This document shows, one piece after another, positions 53,990 through 63,599 of a stretch of 64,000 bases of DNA. The translations under genes were made by a program, and so were the position numbers. Source of the stretch: CAZHYV01 sp964537055 (GTDB lineage: Bacteria; Myxococcota_A; Polyangia; Palsa-1104; JAEUJZ01); contig CAZHYV010000003.1 in the NCBI GenBank assembly GCA_964537055.1, forward strand, positions 186,001 to 250,000, given 5' to 3'. Below the pieces are notes generated by a model. It was not told where the DNA came from. It did not search any database and saw only the letters and a program-made list of their open reading frames with translations. Within the stretch, counting starts at the first letter, position 1, and each line of letters opens with the position of its first letter.

Positions 53990-55150
53990 ATGAACACGCA
54001 CATTGTAACTCCTTGTATCCAAAAGAATTTATATATGCCTAAAGATAAGAAAAAGCCTACCCCAAGAGAACCAGTTATCTTTCATTCTTACCAAGCTCCT
54101 GGAACTAAAATTCCACAAAGGTTCTTCTCAAATAATCAATGGAATGCCCCTAACTGCCGATGTCTCGATGTACTCAAAACCATTGAATTAGCAGTAAACG
54201 GATACGGAGATGAACTAGACCTATCATGGTTTTATTTTGATCATGTGGGCGCCTCAGATTGGCTTTCTATCGCAAAAAATCAAGACTATCTGGCTACTCA
54301 ACAGGGCCTCTCTTCTACAAAAATTGCAAAAGCTATTTATGACTACTGGAGGTTACGTAAATTCCCCCAAAAACGTATCCATCTGGTAGGAATGGGATGT
54401 GGAGATGGTATGATAGAAATTCATATTGTAAATCGTATACTTGATTATCTGCCAGAAGCACAAATCCACCTTTATCTTTTAGATATCAGTCCTAGCCTCC
54501 TTAACCTCGCCTATGCGAACGCTTCAGAATCTTTTGAGCACAAAACAAATGTGAGTATTACGGCTGTTTACGGAGACTTTAGGAAACTAAGTAGTTACCC
54601 TCCTTTTATTCGTATGGCAAAAGAATGCCAAGAGCAAGAACTTATCGTTCTTTCTATGTTTGGTTATACCTTCGGGAATTTGTCCCAAGAAAGGTTGTTT
54701 ATACGCAACTCATTACGTGTATTTCCAAAGGACACCTTGCTAATTATGGACGCGGTCTTAGCGAAAGCGCCTCCAAACCGAGCTGATGAAATTTTAAAGC
54801 ATGACCCCAGATTATCAGGAAAGATACGTTGGCAATTTACAAAGGAGTATAAAGATTTCTGGACAGGGCCATTCCGTCGATACAGGAAAGACCTAAAGGG
54901 CGAGATTAAGCTAATGGAAAGACTAGATTACAGTACTTGTATTGAGGGCAGCTATGCGATTGAAATTCAAGCTCTAATAGAAGAAAAAATTTTGTTCACG
55001 TTAGGAAGAGTCAAGCGCTATGAGGCCATCGGTTTAGCGAACATGTTTCAGCAGGAGGGCTGGGAGGGCACTCAAGCATTTCGTTATGGCCTCGAGACCT
55101 ACCCTCGGCTCTTATATCTTGTTAGTAAAAAGAAGGCCGATCTTTACTAA
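53990..55150 (+). CDS. EgtD-like SAM-dependent methyltransferase (host paralogue)
   Basis: The start is uncertain (53885, 53990 or 54035; none has a strong ribosome site). The protein carries RIHLVGMGCGDGMIEI, YLLDISPSLL and FGYTFGNLSQERLFI, which fit EgtD-like histidine-methyltransferase folds, and KHDPRLSGK plus TGPFRRYR shared with the prophage copy at 16043-17239. The actual substrate is unknown. The FHA-GGDEF gene is 150 bp or so upstream on the same strand. Confidence 0.62.
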   Translation: MNTHIVTPCIQKNLYMPKDKKKPTPREPVIFHSYQAPGTKIPQRFFSNNQWNAPNCRCLDVLKTIELAVNGYGDELDLSWFYFDHVGASDWLSIAKNQDYLATQQGLSSTKIAKAIYDYWRLRKFPQKRIHLVGMGCGDGMIEIHIVNRILDYLPEAQIHLYLLDISPSLLNLAYANASESFEHKTNVSITAVYGDFRKLSSYPPFIRMAKECQEQELIVLSMFGYTFGNLSQERLFIRNSLRVFPKDTLLIMDAVLAKAPPNRADEILKHDPRLSGKIRWQFTKEYKDFWTGPFRRYRKDLKGEIKLMERLDYSTCIEGSYAIEIQALIEEKILFTLGRVKRYEAIGLANMFQQEGWEGTQAFRYGLETYPRLLYLVSKKKADLY

Positions 55151-55190
55151 TGGACTAGTACCACAGTAGTAAATATTTTTCTTTCTCTAC

Positions 55191-57578
55191 TTAGGGCCCT
55201 AGCAAATCCCTTGGCCAAGCTAGGTGCAGCTCTTGCACCAAAAAGGCAAACTCTTCTGCTATCGATTGGATTCGCTTTTCTGCAGGCATGCCAGCACCGT
55301 GACCCGCCTTCTTCTCTACCGATATCAGAATCGGCGCGTTGCCTGCCTGCGCCGCTTGCAGAGCAGCCGCAAACTTATAGCTGTGCGCAGGTACCACCCG
55401 ATCATCATGATCTGCCGTTTTGATGAGGGTGGCGGGATACTCGGTTCCCTCTTTGATGCGATGGAGCGGTGAGTAAGCGTAAAGTGCAGCAAACTCTTTC
55501 GGGTCCTCGACGGTTCCATACTCGGGGATCCAGTAATGTCCCCCGGTAAACTGGTGGAAGCGGAGCATGTCAAGCACCCCCACCTTCACAATCACCGCCC
55601 CAAACAGCTTTGGACGTTGGGTCATACAGGCCCCAGTCAGAAGGCCGCCATTGCTTGCACCTTGAATGGCAAGCTTGGGAGAAGAGGTGTATTTGTGATC
55701 AATCAGCCAATCGGCGGCAGCCATGAAATCATCAAAGACGTTTTGTTTCTTCTGCTTTTTTCCTGCCTCATGCCACATCTCGCCATACTCGCCACCGCCT
55801 CGGATATTGGGAACTGCATACACACCGCCCCTATGAATCCAAAGAAGCATGAGTGGATCAAAGCTTGGTGTTTTCGAAATACCAAATCCTCCGTACCCAT
55901 GTAAATAAACGGGATTCTTTCCATCGAGCACAAGACCCTTTTTATGAGTAAGAAACATAGGAATTTGGGTTCCATCCTTACTAGGGTAAAAAACTTGGGT
56001 CGTTGTATATTGGTCCGGTTGCAAAGCAAATTGGGGCTGAAAGATCATCGTATTCTTGCCGGTACGAAGATGGTACCGATAAATTTGCGGGGGCGTATGA
56101 AAATTGGTGAATGTGTAGTACGTCTCGGTATCCTTCTCATGTCCAGTGAAACCATAAACTGATCCAATCCCAGGGAGCTTCAGCTGACGGATAAGCTTTC
56201 CTTGGAGATCATAGATATTGACCTGGTTATGGGCATTGTGCAGATAACTCACCAAAATCTTCTGGTCAAGGAATCGAGCCTCCTCAATGATGTCTTCCAT
56301 CTCGGGAATGATCTCGACCCGGTGTGCCTGCGGCAGTTCTCTTTGCTGCGGCTGTTTTTTCTGAAGCGATGATTCTGCCTGTTGAGGTGGTGCTCCCTGT
56401 ATCGACAGTTCTGTCTGAAGCGGCAGTTCTCTTTGCTGAGGTTGTTCTAAAGAAATACGAATGATTCGTCCTCGGTCTGCCTTCGATGTCGTCTTTACCA
56501 AAATCTGAGGCCCTTGGTTTCCAATCACGGTATATTCTGCTTCGAACTCTTTTACGATAGGGATTAGGTATCCGTCGTCAATCCGCCCGGTTTTGAGGTC
56601 TTTGTAGTACAGAAGATTCCTATTCTCAGTGCCCAAATAGATGGTAACAAACAAATAATGACCATCTTCACTGACAGAGGGAGATAAGATCCAGAGAGGC
56701 TGATCCCTTCGCTCAAAAATAAGCTTGTCCTGAGACTGATCCTGCCCAAACGTATGATAATAAATGCTCTGATGGCTATTCTGCTGATGAAGTTCCTCTC
56801 CTGGTCTGGGCGCCTTGTAGCGAGCATAGAAAAACCCTTGGCCTTCCCTACTAAATGCGATAGGCGTGCCTTTGGTAAAGCGAATCAGCTCAGGAAGCTC
56901 TTTGCCTGTCATTACATTTCGAATGTGCCAAGTGAGCCAGTCAGAACCAGCTTCAGAGACGCTATAGACCAGCCATACACCATCGGGACTTACCTCATAA
57001 GAATTGACAGCCCAGGTGCCATCGGAAGAGAACGTATTGGGATCTAGCACCAAAGCATCCTCTTTCCCCAAAACAATACCCTTTCCCGAGGCAGATCCCC
57101 TCTTCAGGGCAGAGGTTCGATAAAAAACAGAATGATTCTGTTTCCCGTCGTTCTTCAAATAAAACAGGAATTTTCCTTCTCGGAAAGGAGTAGAATACCT
57201 CTCATAATTCCAAAGCTGCTTCAATTGCTCTTGAATGGCTCTTTTAAATAAAAGCTTATTAAAGTAAGTGTTGGTAAAATCTTCCTCTTCTTTGAGCCAG
57301 GTTTGGGTGCTGCTTGCCTTAGGATCCTCAAGCCATCGATAAGCATCATGGACCCAAATGCTATGATACTCATCCACCTGTCCGCCCCGCAAAGCCAAAG
57401 GATAGTGGTTCTTTTGGGGAGGCGGGACTATGACTTTTGACGAAACGGATGATAAAAGCAAGGATTCCGACTTCGGCTGCGCAAAACATTCCGAGGTGCA
57501 CCCTATCAAACCTATAACATACGCTCCTACCAAACTGTATGCTTGTGCTTGTACCAAACCAAAGGAGAAAATTTTCAT
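55191..57578 (-). CDS. Prolyl oligopeptidase, S9A family, lipoprotein-type signal
   Basis: A 795-residue S9A peptidase. The catalytic domain has QGASNGG (Ser 642), TADHDDRVVPAHS and KAGHGAG (His 760); the front part is the seven-bladed propeller. It cleaves short peptides after proline. The N-terminus ends GLIGC at residue 27, so it may be lipidated. The propeller has an insertion at about residues 378-415 rich in Gln, Pro and Leu, built from repeated QPQQRELP units. This fits with peptide use alongside the OPT transporters. Confidence 0.9.
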   Translation of the reverse strand: MKIFSFGLVQAQAYSLVGAYVIGLIGCTSECFAQPKSESLLLSSVSSKVIVPPPQKNHYPLALRGGQVDEYHSIWVHDAYRWLEDPKASSTQTWLKEEEDFTNTYFNKLLFKRAIQEQLKQLWNYERYSTPFREGKFLFYLKNDGKQNHSVFYRTSALKRGSASGKGIVLGKEDALVLDPNTFSSDGTWAVNSYEVSPDGVWLVYSVSEAGSDWLTWHIRNVMTGKELPELIRFTKGTPIAFSREGQGFFYARYKAPRPGEELHQQNSHQSIYYHTFGQDQSQDKLIFERRDQPLWILSPSVSEDGHYLFVTIYLGTENRNLLYYKDLKTGRIDDGYLIPIVKEFEAEYTVIGNQGPQILVKTTSKADRGRIIRISLEQPQQRELPLQTELSIQGAPPQQAESSLQKKQPQQRELPQAHRVEIIPEMEDIIEEARFLDQKILVSYLHNAHNQVNIYDLQGKLIRQLKLPGIGSVYGFTGHEKDTETYYTFTNFHTPPQIYRYHLRTGKNTMIFQPQFALQPDQYTTTQVFYPSKDGTQIPMFLTHKKGLVLDGKNPVYLHGYGGFGISKTPSFDPLMLLWIHRGGVYAVPNIRGGGEYGEMWHEAGKKQKKQNVFDDFMAAADWLIDHKYTSSPKLAIQGASNGGLLTGACMTQRPKLFGAVIVKVGVLDMLRFHQFTGGHYWIPEYGTVEDPKEFAALYAYSPLHRIKEGTEYPATLIKTADHDDRVVPAHSYKFAAALQAAQAGNAPILISVEKKAGHGAGMPAEKRIQSIAEEFAFLVQELHLAWPRDLLGP
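56330..56438. repeat. Intragenic direct repeat in the prolyl oligopeptidase gene
   Basis: GCGGCAGTTCTCTTTGCTG occurs at 56330-56348 and 56420-56438, with further degenerate copies between. It encodes the Gln/Pro-rich insertion of the propeller and may vary in copy number. Confidence 0.6.
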
Positions 57579-57785
57579 AGAGCCACACTTTAACCTAATT
57601 TTGCCCAGATGTCTTATGGGTTGTAGATTTGACTTTCTATAGACTTCTTATCAAAATGAAATCGCTGGAAGCTACTTTTTCAAATGATCTCTAGATTCTA
57701 CCCTTATTATTTATGGAGACCGATTCTCCTAAATTTGCTAAAAAAATTTCCCCTCGGAGAAGTCCTTTTCACTTCCTTCCGTGGG

Positions 57786-58955
57786 ATGCTCCTTTTCATT
57801 TGGATGACGTTTGTTGGGATGACGTTTGTTGCCTGCGAATCGCCAAAGGAGTGTTCGCTCAATCAAGATGCATTGCCTGCCAACCCCGCCGAGCCTCTGT
57901 TTTTCGCGGAGATTGCATCTCCGTATGTTGATCCTGATCCTAATTCTGATGGAAGTAATACCTCATTTCAGCATCCGATCCGCGTAAGCATCACGAAGGC
58001 GAACTCCTTGCCTCTTATCCTTTCGGTTCATGCAGGCCACCAAGGCGCTCTGCCCGCTCGGTCGGTGAAAGTGCTTAGATTGGATGTCCCTACCCAACGA
58101 ATTGTGCCTGTAGTTCCCTTGCCAGGATACTCGACCCAACATGCTCGGTATGGAGTTTTGCCTTCTCTAGAGGCACATCTATTTGGCGAGCGTCCCCCTT
58201 CTTGGGTGGGCCTGCCCAAAGACGTGCTCCGCAGCATGGATAGCGGAAAAGGCTATAACTTAGGTTGGTGTTCCTCGTTTGCAGGAATTGATTGCCAGCC
58301 GTATCTTCTCGAAAACCAAACCGGAGAGGTGATTCCATGGGATGCCAAGGCATTCTCCGCAGGCTCGTTTCCTTGGGGGAACCTGTACTATGCATTCGCA
58401 GAGACATCGGGGCTCGTCCGCGTAGCTTGGCAACCTATGGCTGATTCCCCAATCTGGCCACCTATGCCCGGGAAAACCCTTCCTCTTACCGAGTTTAGAC
58501 CCGTTCCCGATACGTTTGATACCTCGGTTCGGAAATGGCTACATTTTGGGTCATTTGAGCAATTTGATCGAATGGGCCTTCTCGTCACCTCACTCAACGT
58601 TCTGTCCCGTCCCCTCTCGGTCAAATTATTCCGTCTGGATTCGTTTGACCCTCCCCTAGAAATCCGACAACATAACCTTTGGGATCTTCTCAAAGGGCAA
58701 ACGATAGAAGCTTTGGCCGTTGGTTTGCTAAACGACGACAACTATGCAGACGTCGTGTACTCAGTGGATGGGGTCCTTTTCTTTCTCATCAATCAAGGCC
58801 CAGGAAAACCTTTTTATAAGCATCCTTATTCGCTTGGAACAAGAGGTCCGGTGAGCAGCATTGCCATTGCAGATATCACCGGCGATCATCGTGCGGACCT
58901 GATCGTCGCCAAAGCATCACAGAAGATCGTCACCGCCTTTGTGTATACGCCGTAA
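57786..58955 (+). CDS. Lipoprotein with C-terminal FG-GAP-like repeats
   Basis: ATG 57786 gives a lipoprotein signal ending MTFVAC at residue 17. About 250 residues of unknown fold follow; the last 100 show two calcium-loop repeats of FG-GAP/VCBS type (LLNDDNYADVVYSVDG and ADITGDHRADLIVAKA). Probably an outer-membrane-associated surface protein. The frame extends to 57684 without a signal peptide. Confidence 0.65.
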   Translation: MLLFIWMTFVGMTFVACESPKECSLNQDALPANPAEPLFFAEIASPYVDPDPNSDGSNTSFQHPIRVSITKANSLPLILSVHAGHQGALPARSVKVLRLDVPTQRIVPVVPLPGYSTQHARYGVLPSLEAHLFGERPPSWVGLPKDVLRSMDSGKGYNLGWCSSFAGIDCQPYLLENQTGEVIPWDAKAFSAGSFPWGNLYYAFAETSGLVRVAWQPMADSPIWPPMPGKTLPLTEFRPVPDTFDTSVRKWLHFGSFEQFDRMGLLVTSLNVLSRPLSVKLFRLDSFDPPLEIRQHNLWDLLKGQTIEALAVGLLNDDNYADVVYSVDGVLFFLINQGPGKPFYKHPYSLGTRGPVSSIAIADITGDHRADLIVAKASQKIVTAFVYTP

Positions 58956-58956
58956 C

Positions 58957-59553
58957 CTAGGCTTGTGCGATGGCTCGAGCAATGGCAACCAAAGCTGGAC
59001 GAAGCACGCGGGTCCCTGACATAAATCCTCGCTGGAGCACTTTGAGCACCGTACCCGGCGGAGCATCTTTGGTATCTATCTGCTGGATGGCCTCGTGCAG
59101 TTTTGGATCAAAAGGTTTTCCTTGAGCCTCAATAGGTTGAATATCGGACTTGGCCAGCGCCCCCAGGAATTGTTTTTGCACAAGCTGGACTCCTTCGATC
59201 AGCGCACTCTTTGCCGGATTTTGCTCCTTCACATCCGCAGCTTCAAGGGCTCGCTCTAAATTATCGAAAATCGGCAGAAACTCCCGAAGAAGTCTTTCCT
59301 TCGTTTGAAACCTGACATCGTCTACGTCCTTTTGCGCCCGTTTTTTATAGTTCTCAAAATCAGCAGCAAGCCTGAGAAGCCGTTCGTTAGCGCTGCGGTA
59401 CTCGTTACTCATTTTTTGATATTCATTTTGGAGCTGTTCCTTTTTAAGGTGCTCCGTTTCTCCGGGGTCTTCCATCCTAGTTTGAGGGGAAGTCCCAGCC
59501 GTTTCTACATCGTCCATCTCTACAAAGGTTTTCTTTTGATCCGTTTCTTTCAT
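58957..59553 (-). CDS. grpE: Nucleotide exchange factor GrpE
   Basis: A 198-residue GrpE: a long N-terminal coiled coil (about residues 30-90), RLAADFENYKKRAQKDV, FLPIFDNLERAL and the beta-domain end GTVLKVLQRGFM. It releases ADP from DnaK. AGGTGAG precedes the ATG. It follows hrcA on the same strand, 90 bp downstream. Confidence 0.93.
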   Translation of the reverse strand: MKETDQKKTFVEMDDVETAGTSPQTRMEDPGETEHLKKEQLQNEYQKMSNEYRSANERLLRLAADFENYKKRAQKDVDDVRFQTKERLLREFLPIFDNLERALEAADVKEQNPAKSALIEGVQLVQKQFLGALAKSDIQPIEAQGKPFDPKLHEAIQQIDTKDAPPGTVLKVLQRGFMSGTRVLRPALVAIARAIAQA

Positions 59554-59640
59554 AACTCACCTACTTTTCTCTACATAAGATGTAAAATATTTCTCTGCTA
59601 TTTGCAAGAAGGCTCTTCCAGGGAACCAAATCCTCCCCTT

Positions 59641-60690
59641 TTATGTCCCTCGTTCATCCAAAATCTTTGATAGGAGTTGTGCGGTAAAATCGACTAAAGA
59701 GAGGATGCGAGGATAATCCATCCGGGTCGGCCCAATGACACCAAGCATACCAATGGTTTGGCCTGTGGCTCCGTAGGGTGTAGTCACCAAGGCACAATCG
59801 GCAAGCTCGGGGATAGGTGTTTCGCTGCCGATAAAGACTTGGATTCCTCGAGAGCTCTCCATGGAATCTAGTACATCGAGGAGCGCCCGCTTGTCCTCGA
59901 GCGCACGAAAGAGGGCCTTAAGCCGTTCTGGGTCTAACGATTCTTGGTCTGTAAGAGCATACCCCAAAAGATGGGCTTGTCCTTGCACAAAAACCTGTGT
60001 GGACTCTTGGGGAAGTGCCTGCGCCTGAAGCAAAAGTGCCTGTTTTGTAAGGGCATCGTACTTTGTTCGTTCGCTAGCGAGTTCTTCTTCGACCAGCGAT
60101 CGGATCTCTGAAAGGGTTTTTCCCTCCATTCGTTGATTGAGGTAAGCATGGATCCTCTCTAGTTCCTCAGGCGTAGGGGCAGGGGTATTTTCAAGAAATT
60201 GGTTATAGACTCGTCCGCTTCGATTCACCAAAATGGCAAGCAGCCCCTCTCCAGGTAAACGCACAAACTCAATATGGGAGAGCACGTCTAGGTCCATATG
60301 AGGAGCCATCACAATGACCGTATGATTCGACAATTCAGAAAGGACTTTTCCTGCCTCCTTCAGCACCGAATCAAAGCCAGACCCGGGGAATGAGTAATGC
60401 TTTGACCACGCATCCTTTTCCTTTTCGGACAGTTGATGGATCTGCAAAAGAGAATTTACAAAAAATCGAAGGCCTTGCTCCGTAGGAAGACGCCCTGCAG
60501 AGGTATGAGGTTTTTGCAAAAGTCCCAGATCCTCCAAGTTTCCCATCACACTTCGAACTGTGGCTGGCGAAAGATCAACCCCGTACCTTTGTGTGAGGGT
60601 TTTTGACCCCACGGCTTCGCCTGTTGATAAGTATTCTTGAACAATCGCAGTCAAAATCTGCTCTGCTCGATTGTTCATTTGTTTCCACAT
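59641..60690 (-). CDS. hrcA: Heat-inducible transcription repressor HrcA
   Basis: A 349-residue HrcA. The winged helix is LTAIVQEYLSTGEAVGSKTL then SPATVRSVMGNLEDLGLL and KPHTSAGRLPTEQGLRFFV; the C-terminal GAF-like domain ends GMLGVIGPTRMDYPRIL. ATG 60678 is an alternative start. It represses heat-shock operons through CIRCE; I saw no CIRCE in its upstream region. Upstream of grpE, likely one operon. Confidence 0.93.
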   Translation of the reverse strand: MWKQMNNRAEQILTAIVQEYLSTGEAVGSKTLTQRYGVDLSPATVRSVMGNLEDLGLLQKPHTSAGRLPTEQGLRFFVNSLLQIHQLSEKEKDAWSKHYSFPGSGFDSVLKEAGKVLSELSNHTVIVMAPHMDLDVLSHIEFVRLPGEGLLAILVNRSGRVYNQFLENTPAPTPEELERIHAYLNQRMEGKTLSEIRSLVEEELASERTKYDALTKQALLLQAQALPQESTQVFVQGQAHLLGYALTDQESLDPERLKALFRALEDKRALLDVLDSMESSRGIQVFIGSETPIPELADCALVTTPYGATGQTIGMLGVIGPTRMDYPRILSLVDFTAQLLSKILDERGT

Positions 60691-60797
60691 AGACGTTTTA
60701 TTCTAAGCATCCTCACAGCAATTGGAAAGAAGAACTTTATGGAATTCCTACCAACTCTATGCTAGAAAGAATCTCGAAAGGAAATAGGAAAACTTTT

Positions 60798-62123
60798 ATG
60801 AAACGAAATTTTACTTTTACATCTATTTTATCTACATCACTTATACTTAGCTCTTTATGTTTTACCCTTGGGTGCACAAAACCTATCAAACCCTCTGCGA
60901 TCTTTCCTCTGAATGTTTATGAGGTGACTCGTACAGAAATTGCACCAGATGGAAAAACAGCCTTTTTGCTGATCAATACCCCTCGGAAAGTAAAAACCAG
61001 TGAAACGAGCTCTTGGTTTTTTTCTGACTACAAAATTCAGCAGTACGATCTAGAGCAGAAAAAAGAAATTTCTGTGCTTGATCTTCCTGAAGCGCAACAA
61101 GGAATTGTCTTTTCTCCTGACCATACTAAGTTCCTCACGATTGAGTATGACGTGATGCCTACGGAGAGGAAGCCAACTCACAAGTTCCATCTACGAAACA
61201 TAAACGATGGATCGGTGATTCAGACCTTCTCCGCGTTTGCACCTTTCGCTCCCACTGTTCCTAATACGATAGTGGAAGTAGGATTTCTTGGGGATGGCAA
61301 GCGGCTCTGGTCAGCCAATAGAGGGTACAACAATATCTATCTTTGGAACCTGGATGGTACGATTGACTTTATCATCGATCCTCCAAACCTATTAACTTCT
61401 TGGGCGTTTTCTCCCGATGGAAAAACCGCTTGGTACCAGTCTGGGAATGAATATCGTATCGTTGACCTTGTCAACAAAACCGATCTTGTCCCTGCCCAAC
61501 AACAGAAAGAAAATATTTTCTTCTACATCCCTTGGATGAAAGGATTTTTCTCCCCGGATGGAACCCAACTTTTGGTCATACTTACTCCTGAGAATATTAA
61601 GGGTCATTTGAGGACCGACCGTCTTTTATTATGGGATTTAAAAAAGAAGGAACTGAAGTGGACCATTCCTTGGCCTCAACCTGAGGGAGAGCTTCCTTCT
61701 GAAATAACCTCTGCACATTTCTTACCAGATGGGCAACGTATCGTGATCATTGCAACGAAAATGCCTACGAAGGTGTACTCTATCGAGAAGGGAGAGTTCC
61801 TCTCTACAATTTCCTCAAATGAAGATACAGGGAATTATCCCTTCGAGCATTTGGCTTTCTCTCAGGATCGTCAGAGCTTTGTCGGAACCCCGACCTATGC
61901 AGATATCGCTACCGTCTTCGATTCCTCAAGCGGGAATCCTATCCATTTGCTATCTATGGAAAAAGAAGATGCGAACTATATTATTTATGAAGACCACTTA
62001 GTCATCTCTCCCAATGGAAAACGAGTGATTGGGTATACTTGCCAAGCAAAATCCTTTTCATTTCTTAATGAGGTTATTAAAGACCCCCTCCCTTGTGCTC
62101 TTCGGGTGTGGGACCTTCCTTAA
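60798..62123 (+). CDS. Lipoprotein with WD40-like beta-propeller
   Basis: ATG 60798 behind AGGAAAA gives a lipoprotein signal ending FTLGC. The 441-residue body has repeating motifs of the type FSPDGTQLLVI and LWDLKKKELKW, about seven blades in WD40/PD40 style. Its C-terminal DPLPCALRVWDLP recurs in the next gene. Function unknown; probably an envelope-associated binding scaffold. Confidence 0.72.
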   Translation: MKRNFTFTSILSTSLILSSLCFTLGCTKPIKPSAIFPLNVYEVTRTEIAPDGKTAFLLINTPRKVKTSETSSWFFSDYKIQQYDLEQKKEISVLDLPEAQQGIVFSPDHTKFLTIEYDVMPTERKPTHKFHLRNINDGSVIQTFSAFAPFAPTVPNTIVEVGFLGDGKRLWSANRGYNNIYLWNLDGTIDFIIDPPNLLTSWAFSPDGKTAWYQSGNEYRIVDLVNKTDLVPAQQQKENIFFYIPWMKGFFSPDGTQLLVILTPENIKGHLRTDRLLLWDLKKKELKWTIPWPQPEGELPSEITSAHFLPDGQRIVIIATKMPTKVYSIEKGEFLSTISSNEDTGNYPFEHLAFSQDRQSFVGTPTYADIATVFDSSSGNPIHLLSMEKEDANYIIYEDHLVISPNGKRVIGYTCQAKSFSFLNEVIKDPLPCALRVWDLP

Positions 62124-62252
62124 TCGATAGATATTTACCAAGCGGCCCTCTCTTCTTACCAATTTTTCAGTCGCTTCAACCGTTACCTACTTAACGTCTT
62201 ATTGCCTCATTGAAATCCTTATGCTACATAAGGTTTCATTAAAGGAGTGCTT

Positions 62253-63599
62253 ATGAATTTATTTTCTAAATCTATGTTACGTTTAGTATATTTATGCTCT
62301 TTCCTGGTTCTTGGATGCGGCAAACCTACGTTAGCCCCTTCCGCAGTCATTCTGTTAAATAAAAATGATGAAGTTATCGATACTGTGATTAGCAGCGATA
62401 GCCAAACCGCCTTTGTAGTTGTAAATACACCAAAAATTAAGACACAGGGAAAGAATAGTTATTGGAAGCTCCCCCGATATAAGATCCAGAAGTATCATCT
62501 GGCTGAGGGAACATTGACATCCGAGCTTACTCTTCCAGCTTTGGCACAACACGTAGTTCTCTCACCAGATAATACTACATTTCTTACGATTGAGTATCTC
62601 ATTCAGGGTGATAACGAGGAACCAACGGAACGATTCCATTTGCACAACATGACCGATGGAAGCATCATCCAAACGTTTCAAGCTCCTCGCAAAGACAAAA
62701 TGCCTAGAATTGTTGATAAAGTAGGCTTTTTGGGAGACGGCTCCCGCGTTTGGTCTTTCCATAAAGACTGGAGCCTCTTTTACATCTGGAATAGCACGGA
62801 CGGGCAAATTCAAGCTGAATTCAACCTTTGGCAAATGGGAGGGCCCGATTTCATCGGACCCATCACAAACTGGTCTTTTTCTAAAGATGGAAGTATCTTG
62901 TGGCTTCAAACGGGCCTTCGCTCCTATGTGTTTGACCTTCGTACAAAGACGATGCTCTTACCTACTTACACTGAACCCTATTACAAAGACACCTTTAACA
63001 AACCTGACATGGAAGCATCTTTCTCCCCAGATGGAAGCCAGTTGGTTCTCACCATCAATTTCAGCGCAAATCAAAAGAGCTATGGAACCGAGCGCATTCT
63101 TCTCTGGGATCTTAAAGAAAAGAAGCTACGCTGGTCGAAGGAGGGAGTTGCGTCTCAGGAAAAAAACGATACCTCCTTGCATCAGATCTCCTATGTAAGT
63201 TTTCTACCAGATGCCAAAAATCTAGCTATCACCTATACCAACCATCCAACTGAGGTCCTGGATGCACAGACAGGCCAAATCCTTACGACCTTACCTTCTT
63301 CAGAATATAACTGGCAGAGTCATCTCACCTTTTCACACGATGGCTCTATCTTAGCGGGGACGTCTCTTTCTGTGAAGGAGGCTGTCATCTGGAGTGCTCA
63401 AACGGGGGAAATCCTATATTTGCTCTCTCCCGAGAGACAACCTGCTCCTTACTATTCTTTCGATAGCCCTGTCGTCATTTCTCCTGATGGAACCCGAGCC
63501 ATCGCCTACGGACACCAGTTCAAAGAAAGCTGGTTTACAACGGAGGTCGTCAAAGATCCACTCCCGCATGCGATTCGGATTTGGAACTTACCTTCTTAG
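62253..63599 (+). CDS. Lipoprotein with WD40-like beta-propeller, tandem paralogue
   Basis: ATG 62253 behind AAAGGAG; signal ends FLVLGC. The 448-residue protein is related along its whole length to the preceding gene (for example FLTIEY, VGFLGDG, LLWDLKEKKLRW, VVKDPLPHAIRIWNLPS), so the pair arose by tandem duplication. The stop codon overlaps that of the dihydrouridine synthase gene on the other strand. Confidence 0.72.
   Translation: MNLFSKSMLRLVYLCSFLVLGCGKPTLAPSAVILLNKNDEVIDTVISSDSQTAFVVVNTPKIKTQGKNSYWKLPRYKIQKYHLAEGTLTSELTLPALAQHVVLSPDNTTFLTIEYLIQGDNEEPTERFHLHNMTDGSIIQTFQAPRKDKMPRIVDKVGFLGDGSRVWSFHKDWSLFYIWNSTDGQIQAEFNLWQMGGPDFIGPITNWSFSKDGSILWLQTGLRSYVFDLRTKTMLLPTYTEPYYKDTFNKPDMEASFSPDGSQLVLTINFSANQKSYGTERILLWDLKEKKLRWSKEGVASQEKNDTSLHQISYVSFLPDAKNLAITYTNHPTEVLDAQTGQILTTLPSSEYNWQSHLTFSHDGSILAGTSLSVKEAVIWSAQTGEILYLLSPERQPAPYYSFDSPVVISPDGTRAIAYGHQFKESWFTTEVVKDPLPHAIRIWNLPS

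Noticed and set aside
60691..60797. CIRCE operator upstream of hrcA
   Set aside because: I looked for the TTAGCACTC / GAGTGCTAA inverted pair in the upstream region and did not see it.
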